Assembly (NCBI GenBank): GCA_023055505.1
Contig: JALIRH010000007.1
Location: 11,721,773-11,785,772 of the forward strand
Length of the DNA: 64,000 nt
Reading direction: 5' to 3'
From: Callipepla californica brunnescens
Taxonomy: Eukaryota; Chordata; Aves; Galliformes; Odontophoridae
Both the position numbers and the translations under genes were made by a program. This document shows, piece by piece, positions 11,992 through 24,710 of the stretch (position 1 is the stretch's first letter; each line of letters opens with the position of its first letter). Below the pieces are notes generated by a model that ran no database searches, was not told the DNA's origin, and was given only the letters and a program-made list of their open reading frames with translations.

Positions 11992-14717
11992 GTAACACAC
12001 AAAATCCATTCTATCATGAAGTACTGTGGTGGTTCAGCTAAAAGCCAGAATATTCCAGAAGTACAGAATTAAGATAAACATAACTGGATGACCTCAGCAG
12101 CATGTCAGACAATTCAGCATTACAGGGAAGATAAGAAAAGAATATTTTATATAATAACATCAGAACACGGAGTAAAACAGTGAATCATTCCTTGAGTAGA
12201 TGAGCTCACACACAAGAGAGGGTCTTTGTTATTATTTTTCCTTTTACATTAATATCTTCTTCCTTTGGTTTTTGCAGTGATGTGTACAGCACTTAAAAAA
12301 CGGTATCTGTCTACATTAACAATCTCTTTAGGCTTAGTTGAAGCAATATAGGAGGGAGGCAATGGGAAGGATCAATTCCAAAGTCAGCAAGGCTTGGAGA
12401 GTAGAGATAAGTGAAACTAAGTTACTTATCCTGGCTAAAACAAATTAGTCCAGCTGAAGAGATTCATACTGCATCGAAAAGGGCAGTGTGCCTCTTGCTG
12501 AAACTGTGTGATGGTGGAACCAGCACGGAGCAATTTTAAGCCTCCATCTTGCCAGCTGCTTTACATGGGTGGTCCCTAAGCACGCCTGGTATGTAATTAA
12601 CCTGAATCCCTGAACAGCATCTGTGGCATACACACTGGTATTGCATGCTACCATTTCACCCAAGCTTCCCTGAGGGTCTGACAAATGAATGTTGTGTTAA
12701 AACTGTGGTACAAGAGGTAGCAGCCTGAAGACAGCCTTACATTTTTCTACCTCTTTTTAAAAATAAAGAACATGCTACTCTATTAGCTGCCAATTAAAAC
12801 TAAATTCTAAACTCCTTAGAATTAAAAGGAAGAAAAAGCACCAGCTGTAAAACACTTGCCTCTACCCTGGAAAATCAATGCCTACTGTGGAAAGAACACA
12901 GATTTGCACCCAGCCATGCTTGTTATGTAGAACATATTTTCATCACGTTCTTCAAAATCTATTTATAAAGTCTTTGATCTGGCAGATTTCTTAACTGATG
13001 ATCAGTTTTTTGCTATATAACTAGTGTTACTCTACACAGGTGCTTCTAATTAAGTGCTTAACTAGACCATGATGTTAAGTCTTACCACACATGGTGCCAA
13101 AAGATACTTGCTCCTGCATAAAGTCCCAGTGCCTGCAGTCTGGGAGACTGAGAAGATCATAACACTGTACGCAGACAATAATTTGAAAAAATAAAATGAA
13201 ACCCCCAAGCCCTTACCTGTCAAGATGAAATGGATTTCCCAAGTCAGAAGGGTTATTTTACTGGTCATTAGCTTCATAAGACACTCTCTCCAGCAGAAAG
13301 TACAGTGAATATACTGTACAATGCTGACTTTGTTATGTCCTGGCTCCACTAGTTATGTTCCTATTTTAACTACATTTACCATCTTTTCTTAATTTAAAAA
13401 GAATCTGTTCCCCATAATGATGCTGACAGATTGGTTGGCATCATGCAAATGTTTGATACGTTATCACCAAAATCCTGTGACTTGTGAAATGATGTGATTT
13501 AACCTACAGTTATATATTCTAGTTCTAGTGGGGTCTGATCTTTGACTTGTGCAAAGAAGTGAGATGCTTCTCCTTGTTAGAATCTCTGCAAAAAAGAAAA
13601 AATAAAAGGCAAAACAGAGACAGAAGTCACTGTGCTACCACCTTCATTGTTTTGGCTTGGTCCTGATGACATCTAGGTTACTCCTTTTCGAGGGAAGACT
13701 CATGAGACATATCATGTCAGTAAATTTCTCTTTTTCCAAAACATACTTTGCAATGGAATTAATGCATTTTGGCTGTACAGCATGGGATAATGGGATTTTC
13801 TTGCTGGAAATTCAGGAGTGTTCCTGGAGGACTCATGTCTACACAGGGAAGAGTTCAGCTCTGCAGACTGAGGCTTGTTGTCTAGTAATGCTATGTCTAA
13901 TTTTGGCTTGAATCTTGCTGGCTGGAACCAGACTCACAGAGACAATTTCCAGATGCTGAGCCAAAAACTTTTTTTACTACTCAAAAGACAGGAGAAGAGG
14001 GAATCTACCTATCTGCCTCACATCCCACTGAATGTTTGAGCCAAGCTTTGAGATGGAGAGATCAGCCCTCTGCATCTTCCCAGGTTTCCTTGGGGACTGA
14101 AGCATGTGCTTTGGCACAAGAAAAGCAGAGACTGCTTGCCCACGGCCTTTATTTCTGAAACTGAAGTGCTCTGGCATATTGCAGCTGCACCAGGAGAGAA
14201 TCAAAGCCTATCTCAAAGTATGAGCTTGCTAACACTGCTCTTACTTGCCCTTTCCAACGGAGAGGTGCACCAGATATCTGCAAATTTCTGTAGTTCTTCT
14301 GTCAGCGTATGGGTTTACATACTGCAGTGTGTGTACTGCATGATGTTCCCTAGCACTGGCTAAGATCACAGCCTTGCCACCAGAGGCACAGACCATGCTT
14401 CAGAACATAGATGTTTGTATGCACAGTCCATTGGCCCCACTGATGGTATGCCACGATGATAGCACAGCACACAGCTTTCCCCATGATTGACTTTTCTTCT
14501 GAGAGATGATAGTACGATGCGTCCATGGGTTGGCAGAGCAGTGTCAGGGTGCTGGGTTTGCTTCATTTGAGTTCACTTGGGTTCTGACAATAGCTCCGTG
14601 TGACACTTCTCTCCTGGGAAAATTATGCAGCTGTCTGCAATATATACATACTCTGTAGAACTGGGGCTGTCTGTTTGCATTGTCTTCTCTTATTAATATT
14701 CCTTCTGCAGTAATTGC

Positions 14718-14808
14718 TTTTTTTTTTTTTCCTCTGCTCTTGTAAATTATATTTCCTTTTTCTCTCTTTTTTTCCTTTTCTTTTTCTCTCTCTTTTTTTT
14801 TTTTTTCT
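14718..14808. repeat. Polypyrimidine tract
   Basis: Two long T/C stretches (14718-14740 and 14751-14808) are separated by a short mixed segment. It is low-complexity DNA. The minus-strand open frame across it is an artefact of this composition. Confidence 0.9.
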
Positions 14809-15255
14809 GAAGGAAGGAACATTTTGTCAAACTTTCTACAGTCAGAGAATGGAGCAGGCTTCATTGTGCAAAACCTCTATTTTTTTTCTTTTCCTCTCTC
14901 AGGATTTTCAATACACACTCTCAGAATGATTCATGTCTCCTGAGAAAGAAATGACTGCAGTTTGAGACTTTCTCCTGCATTTTTTCTTTTCATTTTTCAA
15001 ACTGGAGGAATGACTGGTTCTATAAAATAAGCATATCAGATTATAGCTGGCATATATCTTTGTTTTCTAGTAGTTTTAGAAGCTCAAATAAAGCTTTAAG
15101 AATCCTTGTTTGGATTCTATTGCAATACTTTTTCTTAAGAAATACTTTAAATCATGTCTCTAAAGGAAAATACAATATCAAGTACAGCCTTATGTACTTC
15201 TGTAGAATCTGCACATCAAAACAAATACTGCATTGGGTTTTCTTTATAACAAGCA

Positions 15256-15289
15256 TTTTTTCCCTTTTTTTTTTTTTTTCCCTCCTCCT
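15256..15289. repeat. Polypyrimidine tract
   Basis: Run of T with a few C residues, ending in 'ccctcctcctg'. Confidence 0.9.
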
Positions 15290-15383
15290 GCCATAGCTAT
15301 TTGCTGTTATGGTGTGACAATTTCCATGTCTGTTTTGCATGTTGATTTAGTTGAGAATGACTGTTGCTCTCTTGGATGCTGTC

Positions 15384-15398
15384 TGCATAATTAATGCA
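15384..15398. promoter_or_regulatory. POU4F (BRN3)-like binding site, candidate
   Basis: TGCATAATTAATGCA contains GCATAATTAAT, the core of the POU4F-class recognition sequence, and is nearly symmetrical. It sits in unique DNA with no gene nearby. The motif match is visible. Binding, conservation and enhancer activity are inference. Confidence 0.25.
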
Positions 15399-17540
15399 TC
15401 CTATCAGTCTCCAGCAGAAGGAAGAAAATCTTTTCTATCTCTGATGGAAATAGTTGAATGGCCCTCTGGGGCCAATTAGATCACCAAATGGCAGTGACAT
15501 CCTGGAAGAAACCTCCATGATGCATTTTCATCATTCTTTTCAGCAGTGCAGGTTGGAGGATAGGAGGGAGGGAGAGGGAAAGAAAATGTCAGGGTCCCCG
15601 AACAGAGCCATAAACTGGCATATAGACCACATCTTATTTCCCAGTTGGAGATGCAGACATGACATCTCTCACTTTTTCAACCTCATTTCTTTCTGGCTAA
15701 GTAAATACATTTCACCAGTGTTTTGAAAGCACAGTGTCTTGATGACAGCCAGAATCTATACCATTTAATTTTAGTGTTTCCCGTGTCTCTTGACAGCAAG
15801 CAGATAGAAAATGCAGCTTGGGCTAAATGATATTTCTGGCCAATTCCAGTTGTAGTTCTTTTTAATCAGAGCATTTCAGGCAAAATCCAGGAATGTATTC
15901 AAATTATATGAGGTTTTCTTTTCTCGTTCTGCAATTTAATATGTGTAAGGGTGTGATACTTACACCATTACTGTTATTCCTGGCTTTAGTGATAAGGCAG
16001 TTAGTAGAATTATCAGTTGTTTCAACAAAACCCTAAAATTTAAAAACATTTAAGATTTTAAGTTGGATCCTGAAACCATCTGTATAGTATGGTGGTAATA
16101 ATCCTTAAGTGCAATAAGTTTGTAAGTGATATGCATGTCATGCTGTTACGTGAACGTTTCTGTTGCTTTGACATTTATAAATGCTAAAACCTTTACTTTA
16201 CCTTGCTATTCAACTCACAGCCGGAGATGTTATTTAAAACTGTAACCTTCTCATACTTTAACAGATTAATGCTTAATTTTATTAGTCTTCTTTTTATAAA
16301 AAGAACATTGCAGTCTTAAGCATTTCTCCACTGTCAAGGAGCACAACTGTAAACTGATGTCTTACTGCAACTGTGAAGGAGAGTGAAAGTGGAGTGCTGA
16401 AGCTTAAGAAAACATATTTCTGATGCAGTCCTTAAACATCATCTTAAGATGTGTGTCAGTGGAAAAGAGAGGTGACATTTCATTAAATTGGTTAATTTCA
16501 TATGAATACCTCTTAAATAGAACAAATTAGCAAACTCTATTGTTTTCAAGTGTTTCTTGAGGTAGATAGACTTTACCTCAAATTGAGTATGCACATGGCC
16601 ATTGCGCATGACTATCTTTATATACATGTTGCTCACGTGTTCTTCATACAAGGAAACTTTATAATGAAAGTTAACATTAATTAATGGAAGATGGGCTTAT
16701 CTTTCACCTCAGAAGGCTTGGTCACAGTGGAAGACCCCAAAAGTCATTGTGGGTGTTTCACAACTGAGGTCTCCTGTGCAGCTTGAATTCAGAGTAATAA
16801 ATGAGTATAAGGCAGAGCTCATATGGTCAGGAGGTAGGAGCCTACAGGGACCTTTGCATGGTACTGAGGTACCTCACTTCTGTCACCTCATTCTTGTTAC
16901 ACTTGCTACCTGTGAAGCTCTCAGATATCTGCCTGCCAGTTTATGGACTTACTTTGCAAATCCAGAATGGTACAACCTTCTCATTCATCTGTTCTTGTCT
17001 CTCTTCATCAGTCACTTCACAAGCTATAAAAAAATCAGCAAATTCAAGTTTTTTAATTGGAGAAAGAGACAAAATATGGCCATATATTAACGTGACAGAA
17101 ATGCCCTACAGCTTGTAGAGTGAAATAGTTATCGTAGTTTGTAGGCAAGACTATCTTAAATATTGAACTAAATATTTGTTGCATGACGGTTGCACCTCTG
17201 TGTGTGTAAGCTCCTCATGCTCTCTGTTCCCAGTTGCTCAGAGTGAGAAACCATTGGAAGGGCACCTGCTTTTTTCAACAAATGCCCTCAGAAGGGGCTA
17301 TATGTACCCAGCTCCTATCCCTGTGCAAAGCTACACTGGCCAAGATGAAAGTAAAGGGACCAGGGCTGCAGGATGCACAAGGATGCACAGTGAAACATAA
17401 TCACAGCTCTAAGTACTAACACTTGTCCATGTCACAGTGGGGTTTTCTAGCTGTCCCCAAGCTCACAGGATGGTATCTAGGAACCTGGGATGCATGTAAA
17501 TTGGACAGAGTTAAGAAAATTACAAGATCGGTTAAAGCAA

Positions 17541-17890
17541 TGGCTATTTCATCATTTCAGTACCTAAAGGGGGGCTTTAGCAGGGTCTGTTGTGGTAGGA
17601 CTGGAGGAAATGGCTTTGAAAGAAGAAGCCATTAATTGCTCATTACCCATTGAGAGGGTAAATAGATTGAATATAAGAAAAAAGTGTTTTACAGTAAGGG
17701 TGGTGAGGCACTGGCACAGGTTGCCCAGAGAGGTGGTGGATGTCCCACTCCTGAAGACACTCAAGGTAAGGCTGGACGGGGCTCTGAGCACCTGATCTAG
17801 TTGTAGGTATCCCTGCTCATTGCGGGGCAGTTGTACTAGATGACCTTTAAAGGTCCCTTCCAAATCAAATGATTCTACAATTCTATGACA
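17541..17890 (+). mobile_element. CR1 LINE 3' end
   Basis: This 5'-truncated copy matches the usual CR1 tail in order: 'cagtacctaaaggggg', 'gggtggtgaggcactggcacagg', 'ttgcccagagaggtggtggatg', 'aggctggacggggctctgag', 'ctagatgacctttaaaggtcccttccaa' and the terminal 'atgattctacaattctatga'. Blocks lie in consensus order with only small gaps, so it is one of the better preserved tails in the window. The long minus-strand open frame over it (17564-18073) is antisense to the retroelement and is not a gene. Confidence 0.94.
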
Positions 17891-19989
17891 ACAGCTGCAT
17901 ATTCTCACCTTATTATTATTATCTATATAATGAATAAGCAATACTGCTCTTGCTTTGCAAAATATTATTCTTTCAAACATCTGTTGTGTTACACATGTAT
18001 GCACAAAACCACACTCCCACAACAGAATTTCATTATGGTCCTCCCCAAAGACAAAATGCATTAGGTTTCCCATTGCTTGGATAATCTGCTGTGGATGTAA
18101 ACCTGAAGAATAATCAACCTCAACAGTGAAATTTGTTTCATTAAAAATCTTTCTTCCACTTGACTGCAGTTTAAGCTGGTAGAAATATCACTGAAATAGT
18201 TAATCCCTGTATGATTTTTTCCCAGCGTAGTAGTTTTCGGGTCACTTAAAAATCACTGGAAACGTAACCCTTTGCACTTCCTGTAAAACACTGAACTCCG
18301 GATGGTAATCAAGACCTCTAGAAAATTGTGGGCTGCATAAAAATTGCAGATTTTGCAATTTTCTGACTGCTGTGTAATTTTCTGGCACACTTAAATATGT
18401 GTTTGGTTTGGTGCCAGGTTTCCTCCTCCCCCAGACACCCTAAAATTAACTAGGAGCTTTGGGAATTTCATCCGTCAAATAGAGACAGAAGTGTCCAATC
18501 AGCCTGGAGGAAGCATGGCTGACCAGTGTTGACCCAAATCCTTTTTGAAAGCAGTAAGTAAAGAGACAGAGACAGATGAAGAGAAGAGAGTCCAGCAAAG
18601 GAGAGGGAGGACAAGATTAGAAGGAGAGCAGGAAAAACTTGGAGAGAAAAAGTAACCTAGTAGGAGAAACTGAACTGCAGAGACATTTGGAAAAATAACA
18701 TAGTAGTTCAGCTACTGCTTGGGATTGGGAAAGGGAATACTTGTATGCTAACAAAACCCTAGAGTTTCTTCTAAGAAGGATAAAGCATTGTCTACACTTT
18801 TTGTAATTGTGTTAAGGTAGTGCTGAGGTGATTCAGAAATGCATTATGAACTGAATTTGCACAGGAAATTTTAAAGCTACTGTGAATTTTCAGCTGCACT
18901 TCACAAAACTGATAAAAAATGGGAGGAATTACCTGGATATGACGACAGTCCTGAGACTGCATCACTTAATGAGAAGAGCAGCCATGGGCATCCCATGGCA
19001 GCGCAGTACTTTGATCACTGAACCATCAGCATTGCATAGCTTACTGCCTTTCTATTCTAGATTTTTATTTGCCATTCTCTAAGATCTTCAGTGATTGTTA
19101 ACCAACACAAAGTAGTTTATACAGCTTGCATTTATCCTATACATCAACTTAACTTCCTCCCATTTGAAATGTCATAATTCTTAATAACTGTACTTCAGAG
19201 AAAAACAAATAATTATCAGCCCTCAAAGATCAGCAGTCACTGGAGAAAATAGCACCTCATGGGACATTACTGTGACTGATCAGTACCAGGGGTACAAGGA
19301 AAGGTCTGCAGAAACAGCTTTTTGAAAGGCCCAAGGAACACAAAAATATTTTCAATGGCAAACCAATGAGTTAAAAAGCATGAGCTGGCATCTATCTGAA
19401 GCAATCAAGGAATTACAGATTCCAAAGATAGTGCCTGACTCTGTATGTAGCCTGTGGTCTTGGGATTGGATTCTCCGACCAGGAACACTGTCAGGAGTGT
19501 TCACTGTTATGTCAGCACAGTAGCTTTGTATTCAGTATTTTGCCTTAAGCATTTCCTCTACCACTAGTAGAAATGTTATGTATAGCCATATCCTTCTCAG
19601 GTTGGGAAAACACAACTAAGCTTTGGAAAAAATATTTTATGATTACAAACACAAGTGGTTTTGAAGTTGCTCCAAAAACTGACTCATTCTTAGTTTAAAT
19701 TAAGGTTAGTAGACTGAACAAATCATAAAAGATTTTCCCTAATAATGGTGGATATGTGGATAAATCCTTGATTCTCTAGCAGTGTCTACTCTTTCTAATG
19801 GAACTAGTGTGTTACAAATTGAAAGTGCTGTGCTTCATTGAAAAACATGATTAGGAACTCTACACAAAATACACCATGTCCTCACTATATACGCATAAGG
19901 AAATCAAATGGTCTGTTCTTTCTGAAAACCATGTAAACCTTCTTACTTCATTGTTGGCATGAAAGTTAGCTCACTGACATGCTGCAGAT
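17891..19989. other. Unique sequence, no gene supported
   Basis: No gene or transposon is recognised. The part at 18150-18500 is unusually free of simple repeats, and a purine-rich tract follows at 18561-18650. The remainder is ordinary AT-rich sequence. Confidence 0.5.
18561..18650. repeat. Purine-rich (GA) tract
   Basis: About 90 bp dominated by A and G in irregular GAGA/GGAGA units on the plus strand. It is low-complexity sequence. Confidence 0.8.
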
Positions 19990-20648
19990 CATTTAGGTGG
20001 AAAGGAACCTCGGAGAAGGACCTAGGAGTCATGGTGGACACCTTGTCCAACATGAGCCAGCAATGTGCCCTTGCCACTAAAAGGCTGACAGTATTCTTAG
20101 CTGCAGTACGCAAAGTATTGTCAGCAGGTCAAGAGAGGTGATCTTTCCCTGTTATTGATTGTTGGTGAAACAGCACCTGGAGTGCTTTATCCGGATCTGT
20201 GTCCCTCAGTACCAGAGGGACATGGGTATACTGGAAGGAGTCCAACAGAGGACCAACAAGATGATAAAGGGACTGGAACACCTCTCCGATGAGGAAAGGT
20301 TGAGCACTGGGTCTGTTCAGCCTGGAGAAGAGGAAACTCATGAGATTTTATCACTGTCTACAAATATCTGGGGGGAGGGTGCAAAGAGGACACAGCTGGG
20401 TTCTTTTCAGAGGTGCCCAGAGCCAGAACAGTAGGCAATGAACGTAGTGGAACACAGGAAGGTCTATCTAAATATCAGAAAGCAATTGTGTTCTGTGCGA
20501 GTGATGTAGCACTGGAACAGTTTGTGATGTCCTCCTGAAGATCTTCACAATCTGCTTGTAAGTGGTCCTGGCTTAGAGCAGAGGAGTTAGATCAGATACC
20601 CTCCAGAATTCCTTTCCAGCCTTAACCATTCTCTTGGTCTGTGAAATC
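19990..20648 (+). mobile_element. CR1 LINE 3' segment with end of RT ORF
   Basis: About 660 bp of CR1 in plus orientation. It starts in the last part of ORF2 ('gagaaggacctaggagtcatggtgg', 'catgagccagcaatgtgccc'), passes 'ctggaaggagtccaacagagg' and 'gttcagcctggagaagagg', and ends with 'ttccagccttaaccattctc' and a GTCTGTGA-type terminal unit. This order is that of the CR1-F/H group. Stops and short gaps interrupt the ORF2 remnant, and the region after 'aaatatcagaaagcaattg' is visibly eroded. It is an inactive, moderately old copy. Confidence 0.93.
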
Positions 20649-23600
20649 CTTCGAGTTTCAAGCACCCCTGATTTAAAATACTTATCTTAACACTTTCTCA
20701 AATTTGTAAATTTCATGAGGACAGAATCTCATGAGATATTCTGCCATTATGTTTTTCAGTTTGGTTAAACATATGGTACCAGAAGAACAGCTTTCCTTTC
20801 AGCATTTGATTTCTGTTACTCAACTATGAAATACACAGTAAAATGACACTTTCTTCAAACTGCAAGGCTTAAAAAAGGGTTTTATACTAATCATAGTTGT
20901 GCTCTGGGTTCAGTGTGGTAGTACTTTCAAGACAAGAAGACTAATGAATTTTAGCATGTGAAGTACCCAATCCAAGATACTTCAGTTTAAAAAAAAAATC
21001 TGTCATTAAAAGCCACTAATGCTATTCATTTCCAGAGGATGCCCCAATGAAAAGATAAAAAAATCATTAATTTTTTTATCTTCCCTGGAAAAGCCTTACT
21101 GCTACATCTGTTGTTTTTAACCTAATGGTTAAAGATCAACCATGTGCCTCATGCTCCTCACTTCTTTCTTTCTTTCCTTCAATTTCAAATTGCTGAGAAT
21201 GAAGTGAGGAAAAGAATGCTTGACCTGTCCTTTCAGATTGGGCACTTGATTCATTGAGGTCAGTGAAGATATGATATTCTGCATGTTGTTTGCTTCTGCC
21301 TCAGTAATGGGGAAAGAAATCTACCTAACTGATACCTGTAGCTTTAACTGGCACATGGTCGCTTCCTCCAGATACAGGATGATCACTTAGTCTGAAGGAC
21401 TGAACTGTAAATTCACATTTAGTTCAGATAAATACACTGAACTTAGCTGCACACTTCAGCAAGCCCGTGCTTATTTTTCTCACAGATAAGAAGAAACATC
21501 TTAGACTTCTACAAAACACACATACAATGCTAATTTTTGCATCTGTGCTCCAAAAAGCACTGTTTTGATAGATTTTCTCAATAAAACGGTTGTAAGAATT
21601 TCTTTGCATGGACACAACTATATATATTTCCTTAATCTTGGTTGCAAAAAGACCTATAGCATTCCACCAAAATTAAAAAAAAGAAATTAAATAAGCCTAA
21701 GGCAGAATTATAATATGTGAATTTTCATCTTGGATGATTAAAATTTAACAAAATTATGAATATTTGAAACAGTTTTCTAATTGACAATATTGAACAAATG
21801 TGACTGCAGTTAAAGATATTGTTATGGTTATTAATGCAGCATATATATGCAAAAACCTACATCGCATTTAAATTTAATGCTTTCATAGCAAAAAGCATCA
21901 AACATTCCCGAGCTAATAGTGATTTCCTTATGCAAATCAAGTCAGGTTAATATCTTGCATAACACACCAGCCAGAAAACCTTTCACGAATGCTTTTTATT
22001 TATGCAAATTTTCTATGTAGAAGGTTTTAGAAGAGTATTTTCTCCTTCTAAATTTTTATTATAAAAATAGAAGATGAAAAGTAAAGGTTCCTTTAAGTAC
22101 TTTTTTTCATTCAAACCTGTGGTTCATTTTTACTAATACAGTTTTCGGCGATGCTACCTGTTCTTGGCCTCACCTTGAAAACCTAACAGATTCTCTTTTG
22201 CTAAGTGCTTGTGGAGGTCTCTCAGCTTGTTAGCAGTTTGTGAAACTCCTCAGATCTAACTTTGCAGTGACTACAGACATCTAAGTGGCTGTAAATCCCA
22301 TTTCATCTGAAATACTTTGGAATTTGTGTTTACAGCTTTGTCCTTCACCTATATATTGTCTATCAGAAAGCTTGTATCTGGTCTTCCCATACTAGAATAG
22401 TGGAATACAACCCAAAAAGCTCTACTTCAAAGCTCTTTCTAAAGACAGGAATCCTCCTTTCTCTTGCATGACATCTCCTAGTACATTTTCCTGGATGCAG
22501 TTTAAACTATACCCCAAAGAGTTCCTGCAGTCATGGAAAATACGAGCCCATGCTTGCTCTGGATGTACGTTTCTTTGGTATGTAAATCTATTTTATTCTA
22601 AAAGACCAAAAAGAGGATTGGAAGCATCTATTATTACTATCTGAGAGTACATTAAGTGAAAATCATTAACAGAAGTGAGGCAGGAATGCTCAAATGGAGA
22701 AGCCTTTGAATGAATAGAGGAACTGTGTCTTCAGTTACATGAAAGAAAGAAAAGGACATTCTTGCAAAGCTTAATTTATACAAAAATTTATATAAAACAC
22801 AGAAGATAATAGATTTTATTATCTATATGGACCTATCCTTATGGATCATAATTCATCTTTATAAGATTCGTATAACCCTTAACTAATAGAATTAGATTAA
22901 TTGCAGTTAGGGTGCACTCCTATACGGATTTCACGTAAATATATACGAAGGAGTAAGGCTTTCAGCCTCTTATGATCCACTTAGCCTCAGTGTTGTTTCC
23001 TCCTTTGAAAACACAATCCACCTTTCCAGAGATTCAGAAAGGTCTAGAAAATGTCCAAAGTGAATGTTCAACTTCAGCTACATTTAAATAAAATGAAGAT
23101 TTAAAAACCAAAGAGCAGGATGTAGTTTCAGATGCAGGCATATTCCTCCCCACTTTCATATGAACAAAGGTTCACAGAACCATGTGTAATAATTTTATAC
23201 CTATTACCATAACTAAATATCTTGCATTTTCAATGTACTTTCCAGATCAACTCTGCACTGATTTGTATATGTTTAGCAAGGGTATTATTATCAAAGACAG
23301 AAAAAATTAAACATAGGAGGGAAAATAACCCAAACACTAAAGCAGATGAAATGCAGGCGTAACACTTTTTCTGGACTTATATATGTCCATGTTTCTGAGT
23401 CCCATAAACTTGAATATTCTCTGCTTTAAAGATTTTTTTTTCCTTTATCCTGGCCCCCAATATTTCTTTTCCCAAAAGATCTGAGTATACACTTTCTGCC
23501 TTATATTAAATTCCATAAAACTTTTCCCATTGTTAAATGAACTGTAAGCCAGCAAGGTACTGAGCTGGAGGAGACTTTTTCCTGGCAGAGCAGGCAATAT

Positions 23601-24604
23601 ACTGTTCAGCACACAATTATCGTGCATTCTTTGATTAAATAACTAGATAAAGGCTAACTTCTAGGTCTGCAACCTTCTTTCAGCCTATTAAAACTTGAAA
23701 TGAGCTGAAACGGCCAATCTCTGAAATAATATCTTCCAGAGAAGAGAATGAGGAGTGAAAAAAAAGAATATTCAGAAGTAAAAATGTTTTTTTGTTGTGT
23801 TGTGGTTTTTTTTTCACAATATTGCAATCATATTTTGGTCACTGATGTGGTTAATATCAGCATTTTTGATGGGGACATTCAAACCAAGCACAAGGAAAAA
23901 GTAAACATAGATAAAAACGCTATGCATTACTTTATGATACAGAGCCATATATCATTCATGATATCTTTATAATGTAATACTATTTGGATGTTTCAGTCTG
24001 GAAAGAAGCCCAAGTGTTTCCAGGCACTCTAAAAGCATATGAAATTATGATCGGGGACCATATTTAAACCACCTACTCTAAATGCCTAATTTAGGCATTG
24101 CTACTAATACACTGTTTAAATTTAAGAGTGAGATGAGTGATCCAGGCTATGCAGGCCTGCCAGATCTTGCCTCCACTACAGCTGGTGGGAAAGAAATAGC
24201 TGTGACTCCTAATTCAAGCACTGGAGGTGGGATACATTGCACCTCAGTTCTTGTATATAAAAAAAAGTAGAGTTTTAAATCTGCTCTAGCTGTCTTTCCT
24301 TAAATGGAGAGAAGATGACGCCTCCACAGTGTCTTTTCTGTAGCCACCTGTTTCAGAAGGGACTGAGTTTTCCTCTAGTGGTCCCTGTTTCTATTTGGTA
24401 TGTTTAGACTTAGGCAGGTGACTTTCAGATCATTGACGTGCACACAGCTCTGCCCACAGCAGTCTCACCCCAGGTTGAATGGAGTCTCCAATACTGACAA
24501 GACACACCATGTGGTCAGCACTGTGTTGAATAAAATTGTTGTAATAGTAAGGATAATTTGGGTCCACCTGGCTGAGCCTGTACAAGACACGTTACAGACA
24601 GTGA
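20649..24604. other. AT-rich unique sequence with octamer pair
   Basis: No gene is recognised over nearly 4 kb. The centre, about 21830-22030, carries two exact ATGCAAAT octamers and several further TATGCAA- and TTAAT-like cores. Short open frames (for example 21424-21615 and 23445-23627, minus) show nothing recognisable. There is no transposon that I can identify. Confidence 0.5.
21930..22009 (+). promoter_or_regulatory. Paired octamer (ATGCAAAT) motifs, candidate
   Basis: Exact octamers lie at 21930-21937 and 22002-22009, 72 bp apart and in the same orientation. Octamers are bound by POU-domain factors such as OCT1/POU2F1. About four octamers are expected by chance in a 64-kb AT-rich window, so each alone means little. 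The close pairing is the only unusual part. Confidence 0.22.
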
Positions 24605-24710
24605 TACCATAGGTACCCTATTGTAAAGAACATGCTTTAGTAGAGGGGTTGGAGTTGATTATGTCCAGAGGTCCTTTCCAACATCTACAGTTCTGTGGTT
24701 CTGTGAAATC
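24605..24710 (+). mobile_element. CR1 LINE 3' terminus
   Basis: The last roughly 100 bp of a CR1 in plus orientation: 'aacatgctttagtagagggg', 'gtccagaggtcctttccaac' and the terminal 'acagttctgtggttctgtga'. The left boundary is uncertain. Weaker similarity ('ccataggtaccct') suggests it begins near 24605, but it may start at about 24629. Confidence 0.85.

Larger units (their letters stand above)
11583..17540. other. Unique sequence, no gene supported
   Basis: No exon, RNA gene or transposon is recognised over 6 kb. It contains a poly-A run (11976-11991), an octamer ATGCAAAT (13443-13450), two pyrimidine-rich tracts (14718-14808 and 15256-15289) and a POU4F-like site (15384-15398). Short open frames here (for example 14544-14864, minus) are produced largely by translating the pyrimidine tract as Lys/Glu repeats. 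Confidence 0.55.

Noticed and set aside
17564..18073. Longest open frame in the window (169 codons, minus)
   Set aside because: Its left part is antisense to a CR1 tail and the rest is unique AT-rich sequence. There is no domain or transcript signal.
24380..24604. Possible upstream continuation of the CR1 tail or an exon ('ctgcccacagcagtctcacc')
   Set aside because: Order of words does not follow CR1, and the short plus frame there shows no domain.
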